In this document: piece after piece, positions 1 through 9,519 of the stretch | How the letters are laid out: every line of letters begins with the position of its first letter | How positions within the stretch are numbered: the stretch's first letter is position 1 | Assembly (NCBI GenBank): GCA_033807775.1 | Contig: CM066314.1 | Location: 35,079,001-35,143,000, forward strand | Direction: 5' to 3' | Length of the DNA stretch: 64,000 nucleotides | Source of the DNA: Saussurea involucrata | Taxonomy: Eukaryota; Streptophyta; Magnoliopsida; Asterales; Asteraceae | Notes under the pieces: model-generated | Seen by the model: only the letters and a program-made list of their open reading frames with translations | Database searches by the model: none | Told to the model about the DNA's origin: nothing | Made by a program: the position numbers and the translations under genes

Positions 1-1581
1 AAGATAGAGAAGAATAAGAAGATGATCACCAAGCTGCTACAAAGAAGGAAGAAGGCTCAGTTTGTTCTGAAAAGGAGAAGCTCAACCACTGATGCTTCCA
101 AAAAGGGGGAGTCAGAATATGATCTAAACATGGAGGATGCAAAAATTGAGGGGGAGTATGAGTATAAGGTTGAGGGGGAGGCTGAGCAGGGTACAGAAGT
201 GGCAAAAGAAGCTGAAAGTGAGAAAGCAGCAGAAACAGAAACAACAGCAGAAACCGTTACTACTGCTGAAATTGAGAAAGAAGCAGAAAAAGAACCAGCA
301 GCAGAAACCGTTACTACTGCTGAAATTGAGAAAGAAGCAGAAAAAGAACCAGCAGCAGGAACAGTTAATGCTGCTGAGATTGAGAAAGAAGCAGAAAAAG
401 ACCAAGCAGTAGAAACAGTTAATACCGCAGTATCTGAGATTGAAGCAGCAGTAGCTGAAATTTTGAAGAGTCTTGTTGATGCAGCAGTATCTGAATGTGA
501 GAAGGAAGCAGTATCTACAGTGACTAAATCTGAGATTGAAGCAGAGGTATTTGAGATAGTGAAGAACAGTGTTGAAGCAGCAGCATTAAAGGTTGTAAAA
601 GAAGCAGTAACAGCTATAGCAGCAGAAATGGTTACTGCTGCTGAAAAACATAAGGCAACAGAAACCATCCCTGAAGCAGCAGAAACGATTAGTGCTGCTA
701 AGAGCCAAAAAGCTGAAACAGCAGAAACCATTCCAGAAAAGGCAGAAACAAAGGAAACAGCTGAAACCATTCATGAAGCTGTTAAATCATTCAAAAGAAC
801 AAAGATGGTGTCAACCAAAAGGCCAAGAACAAAGTCCATAGCTTCAAAGAAGAAAGATGTAAAGAAGCCAAGGGTGGAACCAACTGTAGAAGAAGCACAG
901 GAGGAAGTAGTGAAAGAGAAATCTGATCCAAAAGTTGCTGAAGAAGAAGTGGCAACTCCATCAGGGCAATCAAGCAATGTACAATCACAGACAAATGCTC
1001 AATGTGATATGTATATTACTGTGGTTGATACTAATCCAATCCAAGCTGAACCAATATCTTCTATGGCTCCTGAGATCATCTTCTGGGACACATTGAAAGA
1101 TGGGAGAAAGGAGTTCATTAGAATCAAGAGAGCAGATGGGAAGTTTGAGGTCTGTTCTACTTGGGGAAGACTTATAAGGACGTGCTCTAGATCAGACTTG
1201 GAAGAGATGTTTAAGGTGGGAATGAGGCTTTATGGAAATATGCTGACAGAGAGTGGAATGTCCATCACCAAAATGGTACTTGAATTCTTGTGTCTAATGT
1301 TCAATACAGAAGCAGTTAAGCATTTGACGGAAAGGCGATTTCAAGCTGTTACCAACTGGATGCTTATTGAAAACTGTGGTGTGTATGTCATAACACTTGA
1401 CTATGCATATCATGAGTATTATTTGGTGGATAAAACATACAAGCACAGCATGACAAGGTTGGATGGAATGCTGAAAACTAAGTTGGTGAGTGACAAAGAT
1501 TCTGAAATGGCAAGATACCTGGTCAGAAGGATTATCAATCAGAGTTTGGGTTTAAATCCTGATTTGTGCGTTAATGATTAA
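1..1581 (+). CDS. Accessory ORF (C-terminal part) of SIRE-like copia element E1
   Basis: Open from the first base of the window, so its start lies upstream; the first ATG at 22 is internal, because the preceding codons align with the coiled coil of the complete accessory ORF at 23098-25857. Order: end of a Lys-rich coiled coil, an acidic linker, a long Ala/Glu/Thr/Val-rich low-complexity region (about nt 220-780) with many AETV-type units, a basic KKRPRT-like stretch (about 800-870), then a compact C-terminal domain (about 1060-1580) containing FWDTLKDGRKEFI and NQSLGLNP. No hydrophobic membrane segment is visible, so an envelope-like role is not supported. It ends just upstream of a polypurine tract and 3' LTR. 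The C-terminal domain is much better conserved with the second element than the linker is. Biochemical function unknown. Confidence 0.8.
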   Translation, partial: KIEKNKKMITKLLQRRKKAQFVLKRRSSTTDASKKGESEYDLNMEDAKIEGEYEYKVEGEAEQGTEVAKEAESEKAAETETTAETVTTAEIEKEAEKEPAAETVTTAEIEKEAEKEPAAGTVNAAEIEKEAEKDQAVETVNTAVSEIEAAVAEILKSLVDAAVSECEKEAVSTVTKSEIEAEVFEIVKNSVEAAALKVVKEAVTAIAAEMVTAAEKHKATETIPEAAETISAAKSQKAETAETIPEKAETKETAETIHEAVKSFKRTKMVSTKRPRTKSIASKKKDVKKPRVEPTVEEAQEEVVKEKSDPKVAEEEVATPSGQSSNVQSQTNAQCDMYITVVDTNPIQAEPISSMAPEIIFWDTLKDGRKEFIRIKRADGKFEVCSTWGRLIRTCSRSDLEEMFKVGMRLYGNMLTESGMSITKMVLEFLCLMFNTEAVKHLTERRFQAVTNWMLIENCGVYVITLDYAYHEYYLVDKTYKHSMTRLDGMLKTKLVSDKDSEMARYLVRRIINQSLGLNPDLCVND

Positions 1582-1631
1582 GTTTTGGAAGCATCATCTG
1601 AAGAACTTGACTTCTCTTTCCAAAAGTCAAG

Positions 1632-1644
1632 TTAGGGGGAGATT
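1632..1644 (+). other. Polypurine tract of element E1
   Basis: The purine run GTTAGGGGGAGAT directly abuts the TGTTGGGAAC start of the LTR. The same run precedes the 3' LTR of the complete element at 25907-25919. It should prime plus-strand DNA synthesis. Confidence 0.7.
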
Positions 1645-2354
1645 GTTGGGAACTGAAGATTTGCTAAGTATGGATAATACTGCCAGAACAAAGTTAATAC
1701 TGCCAGGGCATAATTAATACTGCTAGAGTGAAGATAGTACTGCTTGTCAAGGTTAGTACTGCAAGTCATAGTTACTACTGCAAGACAAAGTTAGTACTGC
1801 TGGTGCATAACGAAAATCTGTTAGTACTGCTTGTGTCTTACTAAAACGGTTAGTACTGCTTGTGAGTTAATGCTGCTGGAACGATGTTAATACTGCTGGA
1901 GATTATTAGTACTGCTTATGCTGAATGAAGATTAATACTGCTGAGTCGTTAAGTTTGGTATGCGATATTTTTGGAGACAAAGAAGGAATTGATCAAGATA
2001 TGCTTAAAGAAGATTCAGAAGATCAATTTACTTTTGATAGTTATCTTGTAATTATTTAGTATAAATTGATTTTGTTAGATAGCTATTGATGATGTGTGTG
2101 AGAATTCGTTTTTCAGAAGAATTAACCTCAAGGTTTTAGAATCCTATTTCTAGAGAAGTAGAAATCGTCTTGATTGAGCCTGTTCATCAAGATTGAGGTT
2201 TGGTTGTAATCTTGTGAGTCGATTTAGTGAATACAAACATCTGTGTGTTTTCTGATATACTGTTCATTGATTGTGTGAATTAAAGTTCTATTCCGCAGAT
2301 TCTTTAATTCTGAATTCTAAGTATTATTAGTCTTGTTAAGATTCGATCCTGACA
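1645..2354 (+). repeat. 3' LTR of SIRE-like copia element E1
   Basis: Begins TGTTGGGAACTGAAG and ends CGATCCTGACA, the same termini as the 840-bp LTRs of the complete element. It is 710 bp long, mainly because the U3 motif region (about 1680-1945) has fewer or differently spaced TTAATACTGC, TTAGTACTGC and TTACTACTGC units. A TATA-like TATAAAT lies at 2060-2066. The 5' LTR is outside the window, so age and TSD cannot be read. Confidence 0.88.
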
Positions 2355-2836
2355 ATCTCGATTACAACCTTTAAACTGTAATTTAATTCGCTTAAGCGAA
2401 TAAACCAACCTTAGGAGTGATTACCAAAGTTCTCACTACCACTTAAATCATCCTAATCAATTTTTCTTAATCAAAACTCTGATTCACTAATCAGACAGGG
2501 ATTAACCCCTTTGATTATCATACAACCCCAAAACCCATTACTAAAACAAAGGACATTAACTAAGAAGGAGATAGTATTGAGTAATAACCTCAAATTGATA
2601 GCAAGGACCTCCTTCTCTCTTTTCTCCCGATTTTGGATTGAAAACCACAAACTCCCTTGCTATGCGCTCTTCCTTCTCAACCGCCACACTCCAAAATCAG
2701 TAGTAAAATGAATCTCTTAGGGTTTTGTGCCCTTTTATATCTTATCCCATACTTACCAACAAGTCCCTAAACTTTCATTATTTTAGAACTTAACCTAAAA
2801 CATAGGACCCCTTTCGAAAAAGGTCTCGGTCGTTAC
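2355..2836 (-). repeat. Truncated gypsy-type LTR remnant
   Basis: Read on the minus strand it starts TGTAACGACCGAGACC at 2836, a common start for plant gypsy LTRs. About 95 bases further on is a TATA-like TATAAAAGG (plus strand about 2731-2740), as expected for a promoter-bearing LTR. It is cut at 2354 by the E1 LTR. No coding region is attached, and the 66-codon plus-strand ORF inside looks spurious. Confidence 0.45.
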
Positions 2837-2934
2837 ATGACTCCAAACCATGTATGGTCACTTGGGAATTAGTCGGTACGTGTAAACCGACCCATAAACC
2901 AATAGTTTAGAAAAAAGGAACAACCAACTTTATT

Positions 2935-3629
2935 AGAGCATCTCCAACAACTATGCTAAAATAGAAAAAGAGAGATTTTAGCAAAAAAGAATTTCAACAA
3001 CTATGCTAAAATAGAGAAAACATGATAGAGAATGTAAAAATCTTCAAATTTGGAGAAATTTTCTTATATGCTAAGGCTATGTTTGGCAAACTAGCTGATA
3101 AGCTAACTTATGGCTTATAAGCTAGTTGTTGACTGATAAGCTAGCTGATGAAAAAGTCACGTTTGACTAAAAGTAGCTTATAAGCATTTAATTGACCAAA
3201 AAGACATATTAAAAAAATAGTTAATAAATAATAATTAATATTAATGAGGGCATAATTGGAATATTTATAAAAAGCTACTCATAAGCTACTCCAAGTAGCT
3301 TTTCAAAAAGCTAGTTTATGATCATCCAAACATGTACCTAAAAAATAAGCTAGTTTTTTTTGCCAAACAATGCCTAAAACTAGAGAAAAGATGAAAGAGA
3401 AATAATATTTTATTATTTCCACCAATAAAAGACATTGAATTAAAAGATTAATAAAAGACATTGAATTAAAAGATTAATGAAAGATAAATAATATTTTATT
3501 AATGTATTAATTATTTAAATATTTTAATTAATACTACAATCTCTAAAATATCATAACTGCTACGGTTGGAAGCAATTTAATTTAGAGACTTTAATTTTTT
3601 ATACTTATACATAATCTTGGAGATGTTAT
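2935..3629. mobile_element. MITE with GAGCATCTCCAAC-type ends (nested composite)
   Basis: The left end AGAGCATCTCCAACA and the right end CTTGGAGATGTTATT form imperfect terminal inverted repeats around AT-rich DNA. The stretch holds a second, better-defined MITE (3075-3374). These ends are widespread in plant MITEs. TSD not resolved. Confidence 0.35.
3075..3374. mobile_element. Tourist/PIF-Harbinger-like MITE
   Basis: Starts GGCTATGTTTGGCAAA and ends TTTGCCAAACAATGCC, 15 of 16 matching as inverted repeats, flanked by a 3-bp TAA duplication (3072-3074 and 3375-3377). It is 300 bp with no ORF. Removing it restores ATGCTAAAACTAGAG, resembling the neighbouring ATGCTAAAATAGAG, which supports an insertion. 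The trinucleotide TSD points to PIF/Harbinger. Confidence 0.65.
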
Positions 3630-4921
3630 TATCCCTTCCTGCGTCAATTTCCTTCTCTTTGATTTCTCAACATTGGGCGCATTACTTCCTAGGGTTTAAA
3701 CACTTGCAGTATGTTCGTCTGTACGAAGATGTGGTATTCTCTCATTCAAGAATTGTGATGTTTGCTTTCTGAACATGTTTTTTTGGATCTTGAACTTTGT
3801 TATAGAATCTGCATACAATCAACAACAATGAGACGAAGCTTAGGAAAGCTTTCACACCAAACTATTGGACACACAAGCGGAAAGGCCATTATCTTCTCAT
3901 CATCATCCTCGTTTGATTTCTCAACAACCGCCAGAAACAATGGCGGTGGCGGAGGTGGTAGAGGTCGCGGCCGAGGAACTGATTTCCCCAAATTCAGCTT
4001 CGTAGATTCTACGAATACTGAAGATGACACATCCTCACAGTCTCCACTTGGCCATGGTCGAGGTAAACCTATCGCATCTTCTCCAAATATTCCCCCATTT
4101 TCTTCAATTGGAGCTTCTGGTGCCAATAGAGGTACTGTTGCTGGCCGTGGTTGAGGTGAAGAAAACCCTAGACAAACAGTGACCCCAAATCCTCAATCGG
4201 AGGAAAAAGCAAACCCTAGAACCCCTATATTTTTTCGGAAGGATGGTGAAGTTAATTTACCCCTAAAATTACCAATTGGAGATCAATCAGAGAATCAGGA
4301 AAATGATAATTTCTCTAAAAGCATATTGTCATTTTTATCTGGAGCGGGCAGTGGAAAGCCTACTCAATCCACACCACATGTTGCTAATGAAAAGGTAGAG
4401 GAAGTAAACCGGCATATCAAAATCAAACCTAGACAGTCTGTGCAGCAGCCTCGGCCAACGTCCCCTAAATTGAGTCAAGAGGAGGCAATAAACAGGGCAA
4501 GAGGTATTCTTTTCAAGGAGGGGGGTGGTGGGGCGAAAGATGGTGGGGGTGAGACCCAAGGAGGATTTAGAGGTATGGGGGCAAGAGGTGGTGGTGGTGG
4601 TGGCAGGGGGCAAAAGGGAGGTTTCAGTGCGAGGGGAGGAGGAAGGGGAATGGGAATGGGGAGAGGAAGGGGTCGGGGAAGGGGAGGGAGGAGGGGAATG
4701 TCTTATCGTGATGATGATGACGATGAGGAAGAGGAGGAAGAAACAGCGGAGGATAAAGCTAATGCAGAGAAGCTTGCAAAATTTCTTGGACCTGAGAAAA
4801 TGGACCTTTTAGTTCAAGCGTATGAAGAAGCTAGCGCAAACGCGTTGCCTAGTCCTGAGGAAGACGCCCACGTTGATGCAATGCATACTAATCTTTTGGT
4901 ATTGGCTTTCTTAATCATTAC

Positions 4922-5516
4922 TGTTAGGATATGTGGAACCCCTTTGAATATCTCTCTACAAGAGTCCTTATAAAGAGAGAGGTTTTTGCACATACACACA
5001 CATACACTTAAAAATGTATATATGCATAGGCGAAAGATCGTGTGAGAAGTTGAGGTTAACGTGAGAAGCATGAGAAGCGGATCTGAACCGTTGATCACTT
5101 TTAATCAAATGACCTCCCATGAATTGCGGTTTAGAAGGGAATTATCCAATGCATCGTATCTCGATGCATCTCATCCTAGTGTGCGTTCATTTCTCATCCA
5201 ATGGTTGATAACCACTTATCATGCTTCTCACGTTAACCTTAACTTCTCACCGAAACCCAACCCTATATACATAATGGTTCATATCTAGCTGATGTGGGAC
5301 TCCAACATGCCCCTTTGAGGCTAGATGGTGCTCTCAAGAATGGAGGCAAAAGAGTGTTGAGTCCCTAGGTGGTGCTAGACCCCGGCTCTTGTACCATGTT
5401 AAAATATGTGGAACCCCTTTAAATCTCTCTTCATAAGAGCCCTTATAAAGAGAGGGTAGGTTCCTACATATATACATGTTTGATGGTGCTTGTTTAGCCG
5501 ATGCTGGACTCCAACA
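4922..5516 (-). mobile_element. TRIM (terminal-repeat retrotransposon in miniature) in intron 1
   Basis: Minus-strand reading: LTR 5516-5397 starts TGTTGGAGTCC and ends TTTTAACA. Next comes a primer-binding-like TGGTACAAGAGCC, close to the initiator-Met PBS TGGTATCAGAGCC. A short internal region of 89 bases ends in CAAAGGGGCA as a polypurine tract. The second LTR, 5307-4922, starts TGTTGGAGTCCCACATC and ends CATATCCTAACA. Possible TSD ATTAC/ATTAA. The second LTR is longer because it contains a MITE (5042-5250). No coding capacity, as expected for TRIMs. Confidence 0.65.
5042..5250. mobile_element. MITE with 30-bp TIRs nested in the TRIM LTR
   Basis: Bases 5042-5071 and 5221-5250 are inverted repeats with a single mismatch (GTGAGAAGTTGAGGTTAACG and its complement). 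The element is 209 bp and non-coding. No clear TSD was found, so the superfamily is open (Mutator-like possible). Nesting order: gene intron, then TRIM, then MITE. Confidence 0.6.
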
Positions 5517-6230
5517 ATTAATAATTGTATTGTAATATGTTTAATGGATTTGCTATTTGATTATGCCTGCAGCTAGAATGTGAGCCAGAGTATTTGATGG
5601 CTGAGTTTGATTCTAATCCCGACATTGATGAGAAGCCTCCAATTTATCTTCGTGATGCTCTTGAGAAAATGAAGCCCTTCCTAATGGCTTATGAAGATAT
5701 TCAAACTAACAAAGAATGGCAGGTAAGTCACCCTGCCAACTCAATTTTAACAGACATAAAATCGAGGCTCGATCTTCTCATTAATATATGATCTTGGTTT
5801 TATTGTGGATTAAGAGTTGCAGAATAATTTAATGGGGTTGTTGTCCTTCTGAACTGCTTTTTAAGGGAAGTAATTAATTTTCAGTTGGCACAACTGCTGT
5901 ATAACTCTAACACTACTTTAAATTTCATTTGTGGGATGAAAACCAAGTTTTTGTTTCTCTAAGCACTCGTAAAAGAGAGGAAATTACTAGTAACTTATGT
6001 TTAGTGTTTTTTTGTTTGTGATTGGCGAATCCACCGTTATTTCAGGATGTTGTGGAAGAGACAAAGAAGAATCTCCCTCTAATGAAAGAGCTTGTAGATT
6101 TTTATAGTGGACCTAACAAGGCAACTGCAAAAAACAAGGGGAGGAGCTCGAAAGAGTTGCGAAAACTCTGCCTGCAAGCACACCTCCGTCTGTAAAGCGC
6201 TTTACTGATCGAGTTGTTCTCTCTCTCCAG

Positions 6231-6889
6231 GTTTGACATTCTTTTTTAAATAATTCGAGCTAATTTCACCTTTATGAACAATGCATGCATGCTCTTTGTC
6301 CTTGGTATGAAACTTCTTGGAGACGGAAGACTAGGATAGCATACTAGGTTTGGGAACGGTAGCTAGCATCGTTGGACCCAAGGGAGTTGGATAGGCTGGG
6401 GGTAAAAAAACACAAATGGTGGGTCCATCTACACTAAAATTTCTTTCTCTCCAACCACACACAAACTTTTGCAGGGGATGAATAGCATTGTTGGACACAA
6501 GGGAGTTGGATAGGTTGGGGGTAAAAAAACACTAAAATGGTAGGTCCATCTACACTAAAAACACTAAAATATTATATATGCAATATCCCTCACACCCACT
6601 TAACCCTAAATAAAAAGGATTCCTAAACTATACAAAAAAAGCGGCGCACCAAAATAAGAAAGGGAATTACTTTCCCCAAGTTATCATATTTTACCCTCCT
6701 ACTTTTCGTAATAAGCAAATACAACCTTTAACTTCCATTTAGATCACTTAACTTATTTTGGGTTATTACAGGACTATTAACCTAAATTGAGATTTTTGTA
6801 TATGGATGCTAATCACGTGAGTCTATGAGGGTATGTGACGATTCCCAAGACGTTACGACTGAAAGATCATTTAAATATGGATTAGTTGG
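6231..6889. repeat. Intergenic DNA with a 119-bp tandem duplication
   Basis: Units start at 6364 and 6483 with TAGCATCGTTGGACC-like sequence and share GGGAGTTGGATAGG and a run of seven A. The rest of this stretch is AT-rich and I see no gene in it. The expected last exon of the upstream pseudogene was looked for here and not found. Confidence 0.5.
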
Positions 6890-7463
6890 AGATGTTCATT
6901 TGAAGCATATGAACATACACGTTATTGTACTTCATGTTACAGTCACGGTTTTTAAATAGAAATGTCAACATATGTCATGCTATAGTGACTATTTTGATAA
7001 ATAAATGTCACCGTATGTTATACTATGGCGACGATTTTGAATAATGAAGATCACTGTATGTCATGTTATAGTCACAATTTTGATAAACGTCACCATATGC
7101 CATGCTCCGGTGATGGTTTTTGAATATAAACGTCAAAGTCTGTCATTCTACAATGAAGATTAAAATAAAATAGTGTTACCGTATGTTATACTACGGTGAC
7201 GGTTTTAAAAATAAATGTCACTGTATGTTATGTTATGGTAACGATTTTAGAAAAAATAAACAATTTTTTAATACATTTAAGGTGACGGTTTTAGCCTATG
7301 GTAACGATTTTTGATGTGAATTGGTAACGTTTTCTGAAGATAACCAAAAGTGTACCAAAAGTGACGGCAAGATAGGTGACAATTTTTATGTCCACGAAAA
7401 TCGTTACCGTATACCTACGGTAACGGGTTTTAAACGTCACAAAAGACATTTTTTGTAATAGTG
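6890..7463. mobile_element. Terminal part of a CACTA (En/Spm)-like transposon
   Basis: The region ends TTTTTTGTAATAGTG at 7463, the complement of a CACTATTACAAAAAA terminus. Inside are many subterminal repeats built on GTCACCGTATG, GGTGACGGTTTT and ACGATTTT in both orientations, typical of CACTA transposase-binding arrays. The opposite end was not identified. It abuts the decayed gypsy RNase H/integrase sequence at 7464. Confidence 0.55.
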
Positions 7464-8972
7464 CAATGTGGTGGCCGACACCTTAAGTCGAAAGGAGTAT
7501 AGTGGGAGCCTCCGGGTGAGTCTCTCAAGGATTGAGTTAGTGTCAAGTCTTATGGAGCAAATTAAGGCGGCACAAGCCGAGGCGTTGTTGGAGGAAAACC
7601 TCAAGGAAGATGGGATGGTCAAGCAAAGGTTACTCTTAACGGAAGATGGCTGAGGAATCAAGTTATTCAAGGGGCGTGTGTGGGTGCCTAAAGTTGGAGG
7701 AAGCCGAGGACTACTCATGGATGAGGCTCATAAATCCAAGTGCTCCATACACCCAGGAAGCACGAAAATGTATATCGACCTAAAGTTACACTATTGGTGG
7801 CCGGTTATGAAGTTAGACGTGGCTCGTTATGTGGAAACATGTGTGACGTGTTCGTTGGTAAAGGCTGAGCATCAACGACCGTATGGGAGTTTGCAATCAT
7901 TGGAGATCCCCGAGTGGAAATGGGAAAAGATCATCATGGATTTCGTGACCAAGCTACCAAAGATGGCTAGAGGCAACGACACCATTTGGGTAATAGTAGA
8001 TCGTCTAACGAAGAGTGCTCATTTCTTAGCTATGCGGGAAGCTTCACCCATAGATAAATTGGCGAAATTATACATCGACGAGGTTGTGTCGAGACATGGT
8101 GTATCCGTGTCAATAGTCTCCGACCGCGATAGTCGGTTTACCTCTAGATTTTGGCAGTCCTTGCAAGAAGAATTAGGTACGAGAGTAAATTTGAGCACGA
8201 CATACCATCCGCAAACGGATGTGCAAAGTGAAAGAACAATACAAACCTTAGAGGACATGCTAAGGTCGTGCGTGATCGATTTTGGTGGAAATTTGGATAC
8301 ACACTTACCTCTAGTGGAGTTTGCTTACAACAACAGCTACCACTCGAGCATCGGTAGGGCACCATTTGACGCATTGTATGGTCAGAAGTGTCGGACTCCG
8401 GTATGTTGGCTGGAAGCGGGGGAAAAACAGTTCGCAGGTCCGGAAATTGTTCAACAAACGGCGGATAAAGTTAAGGAGATCCAAGAGCGCTTGAAGGCGA
8501 CTCAAGACCGTCAAAAGAGCTACGCCGACAACAAGCGGAGACCAATAGAATTCCAAGTTGGGAACAGGTAATGTTAAAGGTATCTTCTTGGAAAGGCTTG
8601 ATACATTTTGGAAAACGTAGGAAGTTGAGTCCCCGTTTCTTAGGACCGTTCACCATTTTGGAGCGGGTTGGGTTACAAGCATACATATTGGATTTACCGC
8701 TAGAAATGGATGGAATTCATCCTACTTTTCATGTATGCTATTTACGTAAGTGTTTGGCGGAGGAAGAGAACGTAATACCATTATCGGAGATTCGGGTAGA
8801 AGATAACCGTTGCATTGAAGAGCCTGAAGCTATCTTGGAAAGGGAGACAAAGAGACTTCGACATAAGGAGGTGATTATGGTCAAAGTACAATGGAAGCAC
8901 CACCGGAGCACCAACGTAACTTAGGAGGCGGAGGAGAACATGAAACGCCGATATCCTCACTTATTTGCATGA
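7464..8972 (+). pseudogene. Ty3/gypsy chromovirus pol remnant (RNase H end, integrase, chromodomain)
   Basis: Starts in the NVVADTLSRK motif at the RNase H/integrase linker. It has the HHCC zinc finger (HKSKCSIHPGS ... CVTCSLVK), then the integrase catalytic core: Asp in IIMDFVTKLPK, Asp in VSDRDSRFT, Glu in QSERTIQTLEDML. The tail has the GPF/Y-like PRFLGPFTILERVG and a chromodomain ending VKVQWKHHRSTNVT then EAEENMKRRYPHLFA. Lesions: TGA at about 7651 (CGA to TGA), a 1-base deletion near 8570 after FQVGN, and TAG in place of Trp in the chromodomain (8923 region). The last two are shared by copy B, so they predate the duplication. RT and gag are missing. Family: Tekay/Del-like by gene order and chromodomain. 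Confidence 0.85.
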
Positions 8973-9016
8973 CCCAAGATTTCGAGGACGAAATCATTCC
9001 TCAAGTTGGGGAGGAT

Positions 9017-9516
9017 TGTAACACCCGAAAATTTTTCACAAGTAAGATCGTATTCTTCTGTATAATTGACGTATTGCCTCGTTATGTAGGTATTTTTTAT
9101 GTGTGGAATTATGTATTCATGTAATCTCTACCATGCAATTCCATGCATGAGTTCACCTATACGTCTAATATGCCCTTCGTGCCCAAAACCCTCGAGATAG
9201 CAAAGTTTGGACGGAAAGCGATGTCGGGCAGCAGCTTGGTCGAGATCCGCGACTATGCCCCGTGACAATGCCCTGTGCAAAGTCGTTGGGGGCAATGTCG
9301 CGACCGGCTGCTGAAGTGCCAAAAACAAACAGTAAGTGGTACATGGGGGCGACTATGCCCCGCGACAATGCCTTGGGCAAAGTCGTCGGGGCAATGTCGC
9401 GATGGTGGGGTCGGCTTCTGTGTTATCAGGCAAATGTGGAGGATTTCATTTCATTCTTCTCACTTTCAGCTACTAGACCGATTCTCTTTCCCTTGGAGCG
9501 ATTTTTACATTGTTAA
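9017..9516 (+). repeat. Gypsy 3' LTR start, copy A
   Basis: TGTAACACCCGAAAA directly follows a polypurine tract (AAGTTGGGGAGGAT) 45 bases after the pol stop, the expected 3' LTR position. GC-rich U3 contains an internal duplication of about 100 bp (9248-9308 and 9349-9405) with GCGACTATGCCCCG. The 3' end of the LTR is not recognisable; 9516 is an arbitrary limit before AT-rich DNA. Confidence 0.6.
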
Positions 9517-9519
9517 CAG

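Larger units (their letters stand above)
3828..6230 (+). pseudogene. Pseudogene of a conserved plant Gly/Arg-rich (RGG-box) protein
   Basis: Reconstructed exons: 3828-4898, 5573-5722 and 6046-6230, with GT-AG introns. Exon 1 starts MRRSLGKLSH followed by a Ser-rich stretch (possible organelle-targeting peptide), then proline/charged sequence, an RGG-rich block (about 4560-4700) and an Asp/Glu run. The conserved C-terminal part has KLAKFLGPEKMDLLVQAYEE, then EPEYLMAEFDSNPDIDEKPP, then KRFTDRVVLSLQ. From memory this matches an Arabidopsis family annotated as hydroxyproline-rich or organelle-associated (At1g53645-like); role not assigned. Damage: an in-frame TGA at 4152-4154 where GGT CGA GGT is expected (C-to-T at CpG), a small indel near 6128-6140 shifting frame within exon 3, and no visible last exon after the donor at 6231. 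Intron 1 is swollen by a TRIM. Calling it dead rests on the stop plus the frameshift. Confidence 0.75.

Noticed and set aside
26..994. Several antisense and frame-shifted ORFs over the E1 accessory ORF (e.g. 57-770 minus)
   Set aside because: They mirror the Ala/Glu/Thr repeat of the real plus-strand frame and carry no independent domain.
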